Part shown: positions 5,854 to 13,316 of the stretch, piece after piece
Position numbering within the stretch: the first letter of the stretch is position 1
Layout of the letters: each line of letters starts with the position of its first letter
Assembly (NCBI GenBank): GCA_038231495.1
Contig: JBBRLG010000032.1
Coordinates: 1 to 24,627, forward strand
Origin: JBBRLG01 sp038231495
GTDB taxonomy: Bacteria > Planctomycetota > Planctomycetia > Gemmatales > Gemmataceae
Direction: 5' to 3'
Length of the DNA stretch: 24,627 bases
Notes under the pieces: generated by a model
Database searches by the model: none
What the model saw: the letters and a program-made list of their open reading frames with translations, nothing else
Told to the model about the DNA's origin: nothing
Position numbers and translations under genes: made by a program

Positions 5854-6663
5854 ATGTACAGCGTTGTGTTGATGATGGCGATGACGGGCGGGGGCGACGT
5901 TCCCGCGGGGATTTTCAGCGGCCACGGTTGCAGCGGCGGCCACGGCTGCCACGGCGCGGTCGGCGTCGGCTACAGCTGCTCGGGCTACTCCGGCTGCACG
6001 GGTTACGGCTATAGCGGTTCGGGCTGCACTGGCTACGACCAAAGCGGTTCGGGCTGCACCGGCTACGGCTACAGCGGCTCCGGTTGCACGGGTTCTTGCC
6101 ACGGCGGCCACCACGGCATCCTCGGCGGCCTGTTCAAGAGGCACGGCCACAGTTGCACGGGTGGGAGCTGCACGGGCGGGGGCTGCACGGGTGGGGGCTA
6201 CACGGGCGGCTGCACCGGTTCCTACTACGGCGGTGGCACCGGCTACGGCTGCACCGGCGCCACCTGGGGTGGTTGCACGGGCGGCGTCGTGGTCCCCGTC
6301 GGCCCGGTCATTCCGGCCGACGAAATGAAGCACGAAGAGAAGAAGGAAAAGAAGGAAGAGAAAAAGGAAGAGAAGAAAGACGAGAAGAAAGTCGGCACCG
6401 TCACCGCTCCGGCCACGTTCGTGGTCACGCTGCCGGTTGACGCGAAGCTGATGATCGACGACGTCGTGACCAGCTCCACGGCGGCTCGCCGGGTGTTCGT
6501 GTCCCCCGCGCTTGAGGTCGGGACGGACTACACCTACACGCTGACCGCGGAGTTCGTCCGCGACGGCGCTCCGGTGGTCGTGATGAAGAAGATCGTCGTC
6601 CGGGCCGGTGAGGAAACCCGGGTCTCGATGATCGCGGAAACTTCCGGTGTCGCCAGCCGGTAA
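5854..6663 (+). CDS. Gly/Cys-repeat protein with C-terminal TIGR03000 domain
   Basis: The 269-aa product has three parts. Residues about 20-150 are extremely rich in Gly, Cys, Tyr, Ser and Thr with CTG, GYG and SGSG motifs. These include three 10-residue units GYxxSGSGCT, matched by 30-bp DNA repeats at 6004-6093. Residues about 156-180 are a Lys/Glu linker (HEEKKEKKEEKKEEKK). Residues about 186-262 are a TIGR03000-type domain (TFVVTLPVDAKLMIDDVVT, SARRVFVSP-like, YTYTLTAE, VVRAGEETRV), found almost only in planctomycetes and of unknown function. ATG 5854 is chosen over GTG 5848 because GGAGG at 5840-5844 is correctly spaced for it. The N-terminus is hydrophobic but lacks basic residues. A surface or matrix role with cysteine cross-links is inference. 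Confidence 0.85.
   Translation: MYSVVLMMAMTGGGDVPAGIFSGHGCSGGHGCHGAVGVGYSCSGYSGCTGYGYSGSGCTGYDQSGSGCTGYGYSGSGCTGSCHGGHHGILGGLFKRHGHSCTGGSCTGGGCTGGGYTGGCTGSYYGGGTGYGCTGATWGGCTGGVVVPVGPVIPADEMKHEEKKEKKEEKKEEKKDEKKVGTVTAPATFVVTLPVDAKLMIDDVVTSSTAARRVFVSPALEVGTDYTYTLTAEFVRDGAPVVVMKKIVVRAGEETRVSMIAETSGVASR
6004..6093 (+). repeat. Three 30-bp in-frame tandem repeats inside the TIGR03000 gene
   Basis: Units at 6004-6033, 6034-6063 and 6064-6093 each encode YxxSGSGCTG. They differ mostly at wobble positions, except that the middle unit replaces GY by DQ. The mostly synonymous divergence suggests the peptide repeat is under selection. Confidence 0.8.
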
Positions 6664-6674
6664 TCCCGTTCCCC

Positions 6675-6716
6675 TGCCGCTTGCGGCTTTGCACATTTGC
6701 AAAGCCGCAAGCGGCA
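6675..6716. terminator. 19-bp perfect hairpin, bidirectional terminator between convergent genes
   Basis: TGCCGCTTGCGGCTTTGCA (6675-6693) and its exact complement (6698-6716) enclose a 4-base loop. It fills the gap between the TIGR03000 gene stop (6663) and the MFS gene stop (6717), so it serves both strands by position. It carries the CCGCTTGCGG core seen at several other junctions in the window. Confidence 0.75.
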
Positions 6717-8075
6717 TTAGTCAGCCTTCCTTTCGACAACATCAGCCAATCGATAGGGTGCCAGTTTCGTATCCCGCTCCAGGTACTGCACGCCAAAAAG
6801 CCACAAAACGCCGCCGATTAGCGCCGTTACAGACACGGCCAGGAAGGCGTACGTTAACGTACCGCCGGGCGAAAGGTCGCTGATCGCGCCCATGATGATC
6901 GGCGACGGCCCGTCGCCGAAAAAGTGGATGACGAAGATGTTCAGCGCGAACCCCGCGGCCCGCACCTTGGGGTGAGTGACGTTGGCGAGGATCGTGTTCG
7001 TCGGTCCCGTGTTGAAGAAGAGGCAGAAGACGGTCAGCACCAACGGTATCCAGGCGTAAGGGAAAGGCATCACAACCATCAGTACGACGGCTGGCACCGC
7101 CAGGATGAGCGCGATGCCCGAGACGAGGAAGTAGGAACCCGGGTAGCGCGGCTTCAGGCGATCCGCCAGCCAACCGCCGCTCAGGGTCGCCAGCAAGCCC
7201 GAAAGTACGGTGAAAGCGCCGAACGCGGTCTTCGGCTCCAAAAAGCCGAACACGGGCTGTGCCTGTTTCTCTTCGATGAATCCCGGCGCCCAAAAGGCCA
7301 ACCCGCCGATGGCAAAACTCATCGCCGTCATGCCGAGGCAATTCAGGACGTAAGAAGGCGTGCGCAGCAGGACGAGATAGTCGGCCAGCTTCGGGGAGCG
7401 CTTGATCTCGGCAATGCCAGCTGTGCGACCGCGCGGCGGTTCCTTCATAAACAGGCACAGCCCGGCTAGTAACAGGCCGGGCGGCACGACGAGGTAAAAC
7501 GCCCAGCGCCATTCGTGGTGCGTTGCAATGACCTGACCGCCCAGCGCGTAACCGAGGGCACCGCCGACCGGAATGGCGGCGTAAAACCAGGCGAGGATTT
7601 GGCCGCGACGGCTGACCGGATACAGGTCGGAGATCACGTCCGGAGCGATGGGGCCGTACACGCCTTCCCCGACGCCGACGAAACAGCGCGTCAGGAGCAT
7701 AACCCAGTAGGTTGACGCGAGGCCGGACGCACCGCTGGCGATGCTCCAAATGCCGACGCCGATGCCGATGAGCAGCCAGCGCGACATCCGCGCGGACAGC
7801 CAGGCAAACACCGGCGCGGTGGCCATGTACGCGATCAGAAAGGCGTACGACAGCAGCCCCATCATCGTCTTGACGTACTTGGTTTCCTGGTTCTCGGCGT
7901 CTCCGTCAGGAAAGAAATCGCGCCGAATCTCTGGCTCGACGGCGGCGAGGACCTGCCGATCCACGAAGTTGAAGATGTTGATGGAGACGAGGAGTAGGAG
8001 GGCGATGCGCGCGCCGGGGATGACGCCGTGGGCGACCGGGGAGTAAGGCCCGTCCGTCGTCACACCATTTGCCAT
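6717..8075 (-). CDS. Major facilitator superfamily transporter (spinster-like)
   Basis: The 452-aa protein has about 12 hydrophobic segments and is an inner-membrane MFS carrier. The first helix reads ALLLLVSINIFNFVDRQVLAAV, the N-terminal signature of the spinster-like/phthalate-permease branch (FxDR in helix 1). The cytoplasmic loop after helix 2 has AWLSARMSRW, a degenerate form of the usual G-x-x-x-D-R/K loop. Helix 4 has TRCFVGVGEGVYGPIAPDVI, and the helix 8-9 loop has GGWLADRLKPR, a good MFS repeat motif. I chose ATG 8075 because GGAAGGA precedes it by a few bases on the minus strand; the frame runs to 8237 without family similarity. Its substrate cannot be deduced. It follows the 99-aa gene and rnc on the same strand but is separated from them by a hairpin. 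Confidence 0.9.
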   Translation of the reverse strand: MANGVTTDGPYSPVAHGVIPGARIALLLLVSINIFNFVDRQVLAAVEPEIRRDFFPDGDAENQETKYVKTMMGLLSYAFLIAYMATAPVFAWLSARMSRWLLIGIGVGIWSIASGASGLASTYWVMLLTRCFVGVGEGVYGPIAPDVISDLYPVSRRGQILAWFYAAIPVGGALGYALGGQVIATHHEWRWAFYLVVPPGLLLAGLCLFMKEPPRGRTAGIAEIKRSPKLADYLVLLRTPSYVLNCLGMTAMSFAIGGLAFWAPGFIEEKQAQPVFGFLEPKTAFGAFTVLSGLLATLSGGWLADRLKPRYPGSYFLVSGIALILAVPAVVLMVVMPFPYAWIPLVLTVFCLFFNTGPTNTILANVTHPKVRAAGFALNIFVIHFFGDGPSPIIMGAISDLSPGGTLTYAFLAVSVTALIGGVLWLFGVQYLERDTKLAPYRLADVVERKAD

Positions 8076-8092
8076 TGCTAATCCTTCCTGGG

Positions 8093-8140
8093 TTGCCGCT
8101 TGCGGCTTTTGCGGACTTCCCGCAACGCCGCAAGCGGCAA
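8093..8140. terminator. Nested hairpin with CCGCTTGCGG core
   Basis: TTGCCGCTTGCGGC (8093-8106) pairs perfectly with 8127-8140. An inner stem TTGCGG/CCGCAA (8109-8114 and 8120-8125) extends the structure. It lies between the end of the 99-aa gene and the MFS start, both minus strand, so it probably ends the rnc transcript and separates the MFS gene. Confidence 0.6.
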
Positions 8141-8157
8141 ACAGGCGTGGTTTCCAC

Positions 8158-8457
8158 CTACCGGTCAGAGTAGTGTTGTTTTTCGAGGTCGGACACCCGC
8201 GCCAATTGTTGGTCGCGCTGGCCGCGAACGACCTCAAAGATGCCGGGGCGTGCCAGCTTCTCGTTGGGGGCGAGGCGGCACGCGGCTTGTTTGCGACAAC
8301 TGAGCTGGTACAACTCCTTCAAGCATGCGGCACAGCACAAGGCGTACGTCTTCAATTCCTGCGTGAGGCCGTCGCTCCACGAGGCTGCGATCTTGTAAAC
8401 GGCAAGGTTCGGGCAACCGGGGTGGTAGCACGGGACGGGGTAGGGGGGCATCGGCAT
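8158..8457 (-). CDS. Small cysteine-rich hypothetical protein, 99 aa
   Basis: I do not recognise a named family. The product has six cysteines, four in a likely zinc-ribbon arrangement: CYHPGCPNLA near residues 10-19 and CCAACLKEL near residues 41-49. Two of the paired CxxxxC/CxxC groups could hold one zinc ion, and a third pair flanks CRKQAAC. The C-terminus is helical and charged. It lies 17 bp downstream of rnc on the same strand, so it is probably co-transcribed with it. The start at 8457 has no clear Shine-Dalgarno site; instead a perfect 14-bp palindrome GGCGGGTACCCGCC (8458-8471) abuts it. Confidence 0.65.
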   Translation of the reverse strand: MPMPPYPVPCYHPGCPNLAVYKIAASWSDGLTQELKTYALCCAACLKELYQLSCRKQAACRLAPNEKLARPGIFEVVRGQRDQQLARVSDLEKQHYSDR

Positions 8458-8471
8458 GGCGGGTACCCGCC
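8458..8471. other. 14-bp perfect palindrome at a gene junction
   Basis: GGCGGGTACCCGCC is fully self-complementary and fills the gap between the rnc stop (8475) and the start of the 99-aa gene (8457) on the minus strand. It occupies the place where a ribosome-binding site is expected. Confidence 0.5.
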
Positions 8472-8474
8472 GGG

Positions 8475-9206
8475 TTAATCGAATTCAAACGGCACCGGCT
8501 CGCCGCTGATTTGGGCGAGCGCGTTCATCGCGGCCCGCTGCTCGGCTTCCTTCTTGTTGCTGCCCCAGGCGCCGGCGTAGGTGCGGCCGCCGATCCGGGC
8601 GGCAATTTTAAAGCACTTGCTGTGGTCGGGACCGTTCTCGTCCAGCTGGATGTACAGGGGTGTTTCGCCGAACTCGCGCTGGGCGACCTGTTGCAGCACC
8701 GACTTGAAGTTGCCGCTGTGCTGCCCCTCGGCGATCTGTTCGATTTCTGGTCCCAGGTGCCGCATGATGAAGGTCCGGGCCGGTTCCAGACCCCCGTCGA
8801 GGTAGATCGCCGCGACCAGCGATTCGTACACGTCGGCCAGCAGGTTAGCCGGCACCACCGAGTGGGCGTGGTTCATGCCCTTGCCGAGAAAGAGGAACGA
8901 ACCCAGGTCCAGGTCGCGGCTGAAGCGGGCGCAGGTGCGGCGGCTGACGACGGCGGATTTAATCTTCGTCAAATCGCCTTCCTGGTATTCCGGAAACCGC
9001 AGGTACAGCTGTTCGCAGGTGATGAGACCGAGGACGGAGTCGCCCAGAAACTCCATGCGCTCGTTGGAGGCCTGACGGGTGTTGGCGCTGGAGGTGTGCG
9101 TCAAGGCACCGCGCAGGAGGTCCGGTTGGCGGAACTGGTAGCCGATGGCGGTCTGGCACTCTTCCAGAATTTCGGCTTCGCGGCTCATGGTCACGGCGTG
9201 CGGCAT
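8475..9206 (-). CDS. rnc: Ribonuclease III
   Basis: The 243-aa protein cuts double-stranded RNA in rRNA and mRNA processing. The RNase III signature ERMEFLGDS lies at residues 50-57 region with the catalytic Glu and Asp, and the second acidic pair is in NLLADVYES (D125, E128), followed by the usual AAIYLDGG. Residues about 164-238 form a double-stranded RNA-binding domain (NFKSVLQQVAQ, then GRTYAGAWGSNKKEAEQRAA with the conserved KKEAE/Q-AA end). Length is typical. The start is 9206, or 9188 at the second Met; neither has a strong ribosome site. It heads a minus-strand unit with the 99-aa gene. VYES replaces the more common FEA/FEAL without loss of the catalytic residues. Confidence 0.95.
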   Translation of the reverse strand: MPHAVTMSREAEILEECQTAIGYQFRQPDLLRGALTHTSSANTRQASNERMEFLGDSVLGLITCEQLYLRFPEYQEGDLTKIKSAVVSRRTCARFSRDLDLGSFLFLGKGMNHAHSVVPANLLADVYESLVAAIYLDGGLEPARTFIMRHLGPEIEQIAEGQHSGNFKSVLQQVAQREFGETPLYIQLDENGPDHSKCFKIAARIGGRTYAGAWGSNKKEAEQRAAMNALAQISGEPVPFEFD

Positions 9207-9242
9207 AAGTGATTTCGTGGGAATCCGTGGGCCTGTTTATCG

Positions 9243-9272
9243 AACGTACCATAAGCCGCGCGCGGTTGTCAA
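9243..9272 (-). promoter_or_regulatory. Candidate sigma70-like promoter for rnc
   Basis: On the minus strand a perfect TTGACA (plus 9267-9272) is followed after 18 bp by TACGTT (plus 9243-9248), about 37 bp upstream of the rnc start at 9206. The -35 is ideal but the -10 matches only three of six positions. Confidence 0.35.
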
Positions 9273-9419
9273 CGCTCGGCCCCCAAGGCTTCACCTTCTG
9301 CGCGCGGCCGGCGGCCCGCTTTCAACTGGCACAACCGGCCCCGATCCGCGATAATCGGCCCGGAATGAGGCGTGCGGCCGTGAGGGGCTGCGACCGCGAC
9401 CGACCTGCCGCGTCGGCGT

Positions 9420-9425
9420 TATAAT
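9420..9425 (+). promoter_or_regulatory. Candidate -10 box for htrA
   Basis: A perfect TATAAT lies in an AT-rich island (TTATAATAATAAT) within GC-rich DNA, 54 bp before the htrA start. No convincing -35 is seen 17 bp upstream. An ideal AAGGAGG ribosome site follows at 9464-9470. Confidence 0.35.
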
Positions 9426-9478
9426 AATAATGGGAGAGTTTCCCGGTAGCAAGCAAGTCCTCGAAGGAGGTTTCCTTT

Positions 9479-10570
9479 ATGCGCACCTGGCTGATGACCG
9501 GCGTTGCTCTGGTGCTAGGCGGCGTGGTCGGCACTTCGGTCACGGGCACGCTGCTGCACGGCCAACCGGCTGCCGCTCCCGCCGTCCCCAAGGAAATGAC
9601 CTCGTACCGCGACGTGGTCAAGAAAGTGCTGCCCGCCGTCGTAAGCATTGAGGCCAAAATCAAGCCGTCGCGGGCAAAGCCTCAGCCCCACAAGGCCGCG
9701 TTAACTGAGGACCTGCACCGCGTCGCCGACCGGGACGAGGAGTCACTCGGCTCCGGCTGCGGCTTCATCGTCGATCCCACGGGCGTGATCCTGACGAACT
9801 TCCACGTCGTCGAAGACGCTGATCTGCTCGAAGTGACGCTTTATGACGGCCGGAAATTCACGTCGAAGGACTTTGTAAGCGACCCAAAAACCGACCTCGC
9901 CATCGTCCGCATTCAGGTCAACGGCAAACTGCCTACGCTTCAACTCGGCAACAGCAGCGACATGGAAATCGGAGACCGGGTGCTTGCGGTCGGTGCCCCT
10001 TTCGGTCTGACCGGATCGGTGTCCGCCGGCATCATTAGCGCCAAACAGCGCAACATCCACGTCAACGCCTTTGAGGATTTTCTACAGACGGACGCGGCGA
10101 TCAACCCCGGCAACAGCGGCGGTCCGCTCGTGAGTCTGGATGGCAAGGTGATCGGCATAACCTCTGCGATCAAGAGCCGCAACGGCGGCTTTGAAGGGGT
10201 CGGCCTGGCAATCTCCTCCAACCTCGTCGCCGACGTTGTAAAACAGTTGCTCAAGGACGGCGTCGTCCACCGCGGCTACCTGGGCGTAAAGGTCAAGGAC
10301 GTGGATACCGACGAGATGGCCCAACGGCTCGGCTTGAAGAACGCCCAGGGCGTGCAGATTACGCGCCTGTACGACGACGGCCCGGCGGCGCGGGCGGACC
10401 TGGCAAAAGGCGACGTGATTATCAGCCTGGCCGGTCGGGGCATCAAAGACACGAACGAGTTGCAGAGTATCGTGGTCGGGCTGCCGCCGGGCAAGCCAGT
10501 TGCCGTTACCTATGTGCGCGACGGCAAAGCGCGCACCGTGGACGTGACGATTGAGGAACTGCCGAAGTAA
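9479..10570 (+). CDS. HtrA/DegQ-like periplasmic serine protease with one PDZ domain
   Basis: The 363-aa protein is a trypsin-fold quality-control protease. An N-terminal hydrophobic segment (residues 4-27) is a signal peptide or membrane anchor, placing it outside the cytoplasmic membrane. The catalytic triad is complete: H109 in ILTNFHVV, D139 in KTDLAIV and S213 in INPGNSGGPLVS. A linker with basic Lys/Pro residues (60-75) precedes the protease domain, as in DegS-like proteins. A single PDZ domain covers about residues 265-355 (RGYLGVKV, GPAARADLAKGDVIISLAG). It is shorter than DegP (two PDZ domains) and closest in layout to DegS/HhoA types. AAGGAGG at 9464-9470 fixes the start. It is divergent from rnc and ends at a strong hairpin. 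Confidence 0.93.
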   Translation: MRTWLMTGVALVLGGVVGTSVTGTLLHGQPAAAPAVPKEMTSYRDVVKKVLPAVVSIEAKIKPSRAKPQPHKAALTEDLHRVADRDEESLGSGCGFIVDPTGVILTNFHVVEDADLLEVTLYDGRKFTSKDFVSDPKTDLAIVRIQVNGKLPTLQLGNSSDMEIGDRVLAVGAPFGLTGSVSAGIISAKQRNIHVNAFEDFLQTDAAINPGNSGGPLVSLDGKVIGITSAIKSRNGGFEGVGLAISSNLVADVVKQLLKDGVVHRGYLGVKVKDVDTDEMAQRLGLKNAQGVQITRLYDDGPAARADLAKGDVIISLAGRGIKDTNELQSIVVGLPPGKPVAVTYVRDGKARTVDVTIEELPK

Positions 10571-10616
10571 GGGATGGCCGCTTGCGGCGGAGCGCTCAGC
10601 CGCAAGCGGCCATCCC
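10571..10616. terminator. 18-bp perfect hairpin after htrA
   Basis: GGGATGGCCGCTTGCGGC (10571-10588) pairs with 10599-10616 around a 10-base loop, and TTTATTTT follows on the plus strand. It starts right after the htrA stop and abuts the stop of the glycosyltransferase (10618), so it can serve both convergent genes. It has the same CCGCTTGCGG core as other junctions. Confidence 0.8.
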
Positions 10617-10617
10617 T

Positions 10618-11862
10618 TTATTTTCCACCCACCACCTCCCGATAGGCGCGCTCCACCAGCGCCAACTTTTCTTCCCAGTGAAATTCCGTTCGCGTCCGCT
10701 CCCGGCCGGCTTCTCCCAACCGCCACCGTAAGGCCGCGTCAGTGGTTAGTCGGACCAGGGCGTCTGCCAGTGCCGGCACGTCGCCGCAGCGCACGAGCAA
10801 ACCGTCTTGCTCGTCGTGGATCACCCAGGCGACGCCGCCGGCGCGATAGCCTATGTTGGGGACGCCGTTTGCCATGGCTTCCGGCAACACGAGGCCGAAC
10901 GAGTCCGACCGGCTCGGCAGCGCAAATACGTCGATGCCGGCGAAGAAGTCTTTTTTCTGCCGGGCGTCCAGGACGCCGAGTTTCACCACCCGATCCTGAC
11001 CGGGATAAGTGTTCCAAAAGCGTTGAAAGTTCGGCATCTCCGGACCGGCCAGGACGACACTGAATTGGCCGCCATCGGCCCACGCACGTTGGGCCGCCTG
11101 CAATAGATCGATGGTCCCCTTTTCGTGGCTCAAGTTCGCCAGGTGGCCGACGACGACTGCGTCCGTTTTGATTCCCCACGCTGCCCGCGCCGCGCCGCGG
11201 TCGCCGCCCGTACAGGATTCCGCATCGAGACCCATGCCCTGCAAGATTACGCGCTCCGGCGGAATTCCCCGGTCGAGCAACAGTTGCCGTTCGCCTTCGG
11301 TTTGCACGAACAAGCGTGCGGCGTCGCGCGCCAGGGCGAGCAGGGCAGGATGGGTGTAGGCCGCGCGCGTCCGGTCGCGCGGGTCGTCGGGATCGCCGAG
11401 GTGCAGAAACGGCGTCAGGAAAAAAGGTGTCAGGAACCTTTTCGCCAGCCGCCGCGCCGCTGCCAGTTGCCAGCCGTAGGGGAAGGCGGTCGCGTGAACC
11501 ACGTCGAAGCGCTCACCAGTGCGCAGGGAATCGCGCCACATGCCCCAGGCGACCGGGTTGTACGACAGCGTCCAGCACTGCCAGGGCCGGTACGGAACAA
11601 AAGATAAGGCTTTGAGCACGCGGGTCTGTCCAGGAATTCGGCACAGGCCGTACCGGCGCACAGTCACGCCGTCCTCGCGGCTTACCCCGGGCGGCAAACA
11701 CGCCCCGCGCTTGGACCAAAATGCCACGAGATCGACGGCCGTGGTCGTGAAGACCGTGACCTCGTGCCCGCGTGCGGCCAGGTAGCTGCTAAGGCGTGCG
11801 AAGTACGCCTCGGAGCCACCCAGGGCAGGCGGGTAGCGTTGCACGAAGTGGGCCACGCGCAT
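10618..11862 (-). CDS. Glycosyltransferase family 4-like protein
   Basis: The 414-aa protein has the GT-B fold of family 4 glycosyltransferases, which transfer a sugar from a nucleotide-sugar donor. The N-terminal domain begins MRVAHFVQRYPPALGGSEAY, a typical acceptor-side start with a GG loop. The C-terminal domain has GHLANLSHEKGTIDLLQAA and PSRSDSFGLVLPEAMANGVP, the E-x7-E donor site motif, then GGVAWVI and GLLV. I chose ATG 11862 since GGAGGG lies just upstream and the family starts there; the frame extends to 11916. No signal peptide is present, so it acts at the cytoplasmic face. Acceptor and donor are unknown. A repeat-derived segment encodes the peptide FLTPFFLTPF near residue 150. 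No polysaccharide cluster surrounds it. Confidence 0.88.
   Translation of the reverse strand: MRVAHFVQRYPPALGGSEAYFARLSSYLAARGHEVTVFTTTAVDLVAFWSKRGACLPPGVSREDGVTVRRYGLCRIPGQTRVLKALSFVPYRPWQCWTLSYNPVAWGMWRDSLRTGERFDVVHATAFPYGWQLAAARRLAKRFLTPFFLTPFLHLGDPDDPRDRTRAAYTHPALLALARDAARLFVQTEGERQLLLDRGIPPERVILQGMGLDAESCTGGDRGAARAAWGIKTDAVVVGHLANLSHEKGTIDLLQAAQRAWADGGQFSVVLAGPEMPNFQRFWNTYPGQDRVVKLGVLDARQKKDFFAGIDVFALPSRSDSFGLVLPEAMANGVPNIGYRAGGVAWVIHDEQDGLLVRCGDVPALADALVRLTTDAALRWRLGEAGRERTRTEFHWEEKLALVERAYREVVGGK
11411..11447. repeat. Short REP-like motif embedded in the glycosyltransferase gene
   Basis: The stretch contains GGCGTCAGGAAAAAAGGTG followed by TCAGGAACCTTTTC. On the coding strand it reads as a doubled FLTPF peptide. 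Motifs of the form AAAGGTGTCAGGAACCTTT are known to me as dispersed REP-like repeats in several bacterial groups; that identification is from memory. The inverted AAAAGG/CCTTTT ends can form a small hairpin. Confidence 0.45.
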
Positions 11863-12010
11863 GCCGCCATTCCCTCCGGTTTCCGCGCTCCCTTGTGCGC
11901 CGCAATTTGCGTACAATGCACCGGGACGCGGGCTTGGCCTTTAATAGACGAACAAAAGAGTGATATTCTCCGATTAGGCGCGCGCCGTACACCACCCGGG
12001 AAGCAACGTC

Positions 12011-13201
12011 ATGATAGCGATCTCGAAGCTGGCCGCCGCCGTGCAACCTTCCGCCACGCTGGCCGCCGGCGCGAAAGCCAAACAGATGAAGGCCGAGGGC
12101 TTGAACGTCTTCGACTTCAGCCTGGGCGAACCGGACTTCCCGACGCCGGAGCACATATGCGCCGCCGCCGTCAAGGCTATGAAGGACGGCCACACGCGCT
12201 ACACCCCCGCGGCCGGCATTCCCGAATTGCGCAAATCGATCTCACGCTGGTACGAGAAAACGTACGGCATTCGCTACACGCCGGAGCAGGTGGTCGTCTC
12301 CAACGGCGCGAAACATTCGATCCACAACGCCCTGATCGCCACGGTCGGGCCGGGCGACGAGGTCATTATTCCGACGCCCTACTGGGTCAGCTACAGCGAC
12401 ATGGTCGAGATGACCGGCGCGAAGTACGTTTTGGTACAGACGACCCTGGAAAGCGGCTTCAAGATGACGCCGGCGCAGTTGCGCGCCGCCGTCACGCCGC
12501 GGAGCCGGCTGTTGATGCTCAACTCCCCGGGCAACCCCACCGGCACCGTCTACACGCGCCAGGAACTCGAAGCACTGGCCGACGTGGTGCTTGACACCAA
12601 ACTCGCCGTCCTCAGTGACGAGATTTACGAAAAGCTGGTTTTCGGCGACGCGAAGCCGACCTGTTTCGCGACGCTCCGCCCGCAACTGGCCGAGCGCACC
12701 ATCACCATCAGCGGGGCCAGCAAAACCTACGCCATGACCGGCTGGCGCATGGGCTGGGCACTGGGGCCGGGTGCGCTCATCAAGGCGATGGGCAACGTGC
12801 AAAGCCAACAGACCGGCAACCCGTGCAGCATCAGTCAGTACGCGGCCCTGGCGGCGCTCGAAGGCGAACAGGATTGCGTCGAGCGAATGCGGCGTGAGTT
12901 TCAGGCCCGGCGCGACCTCGTCGTCGCCCGACTGACCGCGATGCCGGGCGTCAAGTGCCGCACGCCGGAAGGGGCGTTCTACGCTTTCTTTGACGTGTCG
13001 GCGCATTTCGGCCGTACGCTGGGCGGGCGCAAGGTTACGGATTCGGCGAGTTTCTGTACGGCGGCGCTGGAGACCGCGCACGTCAACGTGGTACCCGGCT
13101 CGGCCTTCGGTGCGGAAGGGTACGTTCGGTTGTCCTACGCCACGAGCCGCGAACAATTACAAGGCGGCATGGATTGTTTGGAACAATGGTTGCGGGAATA
13201 A
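12011..13201 (+). CDS. Class I/II pyridoxal-phosphate aminotransferase (aspartate aminotransferase-like)
   Basis: The 396-aa protein is a fold-type I PLP enzyme that moves an amino group between an amino acid and a 2-oxo acid, most like the aspartate aminotransferase Ib group. Visible landmarks are FSLGEPDFPTPEHI (substrate loop), TRYTPAAGIPELR, SNGAKHSIHNAL (phosphate-binding region), LLMLNSPGNPTGTVYT (the conserved Asn), LAVLSDEIYEKLVF (Asp and Tyr that hold PLP), SGASKTYAMTGWRMGW with the Schiff-base Lys at about K238, and YVRLSYATS with the carboxylate-binding Arg. Length is typical. ATG 12011 has no strong ribosome site. It is divergent from the glycosyltransferase and is followed by an amino-acid-related ornithine-cyclodeaminase-like gene, but a repeat block separates them. 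True substrate specificity is not deducible. Confidence 0.93.
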   Translation: MIAISKLAAAVQPSATLAAGAKAKQMKAEGLNVFDFSLGEPDFPTPEHICAAAVKAMKDGHTRYTPAAGIPELRKSISRWYEKTYGIRYTPEQVVVSNGAKHSIHNALIATVGPGDEVIIPTPYWVSYSDMVEMTGAKYVLVQTTLESGFKMTPAQLRAAVTPRSRLLMLNSPGNPTGTVYTRQELEALADVVLDTKLAVLSDEIYEKLVFGDAKPTCFATLRPQLAERTITISGASKTYAMTGWRMGWALGPGALIKAMGNVQSQQTGNPCSISQYAALAALEGEQDCVERMRREFQARRDLVVARLTAMPGVKCRTPEGAFYAFFDVSAHFGRTLGGRKVTDSASFCTAALETAHVNVVPGSAFGAEGYVRLSYATSREQLQGGMDCLEQWLRE

Positions 13202-13300
13202 GTCCGTTGTCCGTTGTCCGTTGTCCGTTGTCCGTTGTCAGTTTTCAGCTTTAATTACTGACGACTGACGACTGACGACGGACAACGGACAACGGACAAC
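13202..13300. repeat. Inverted heptamer tandem repeats (GTCCGTT)n / (AACGGAC)n
   Basis: Directly after the aminotransferase stop, GTCCGTT is repeated five times (13202-13236), then GTCAGTT. After a short AT-rich loop, ACTGACG repeats three times (13257-13277) and GGACAAC-type units follow to 13300. The halves are complementary and can form a long hairpin. The arrangement is like the short tandemly repeated heptamers (STRR) of cyanobacteria. It may end the upstream transcript; the next gene's AAGGAG site begins just after it. Confidence 0.8.
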
Positions 13301-13316
13301 AGGCAAGGAGCGACCG

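Noticed and set aside
5836..6717. 293-aa minus-strand frame over the TIGR03000 gene
   Set aside because: Low-complexity Ala/Arg/Thr sequence produced by reading the Gly/Cys repeats backwards.
8511..9212. 233-aa plus-strand frame over rnc
   Set aside because: It is the shadow of RNase III, whose catalytic motifs are clear on the minus strand.
11881..11920. Promoter for the aminotransferase (TACAAT at 11912)
   Set aside because: The only TTG-type -35 candidate is 13 bp away, too close for a sigma70 promoter.
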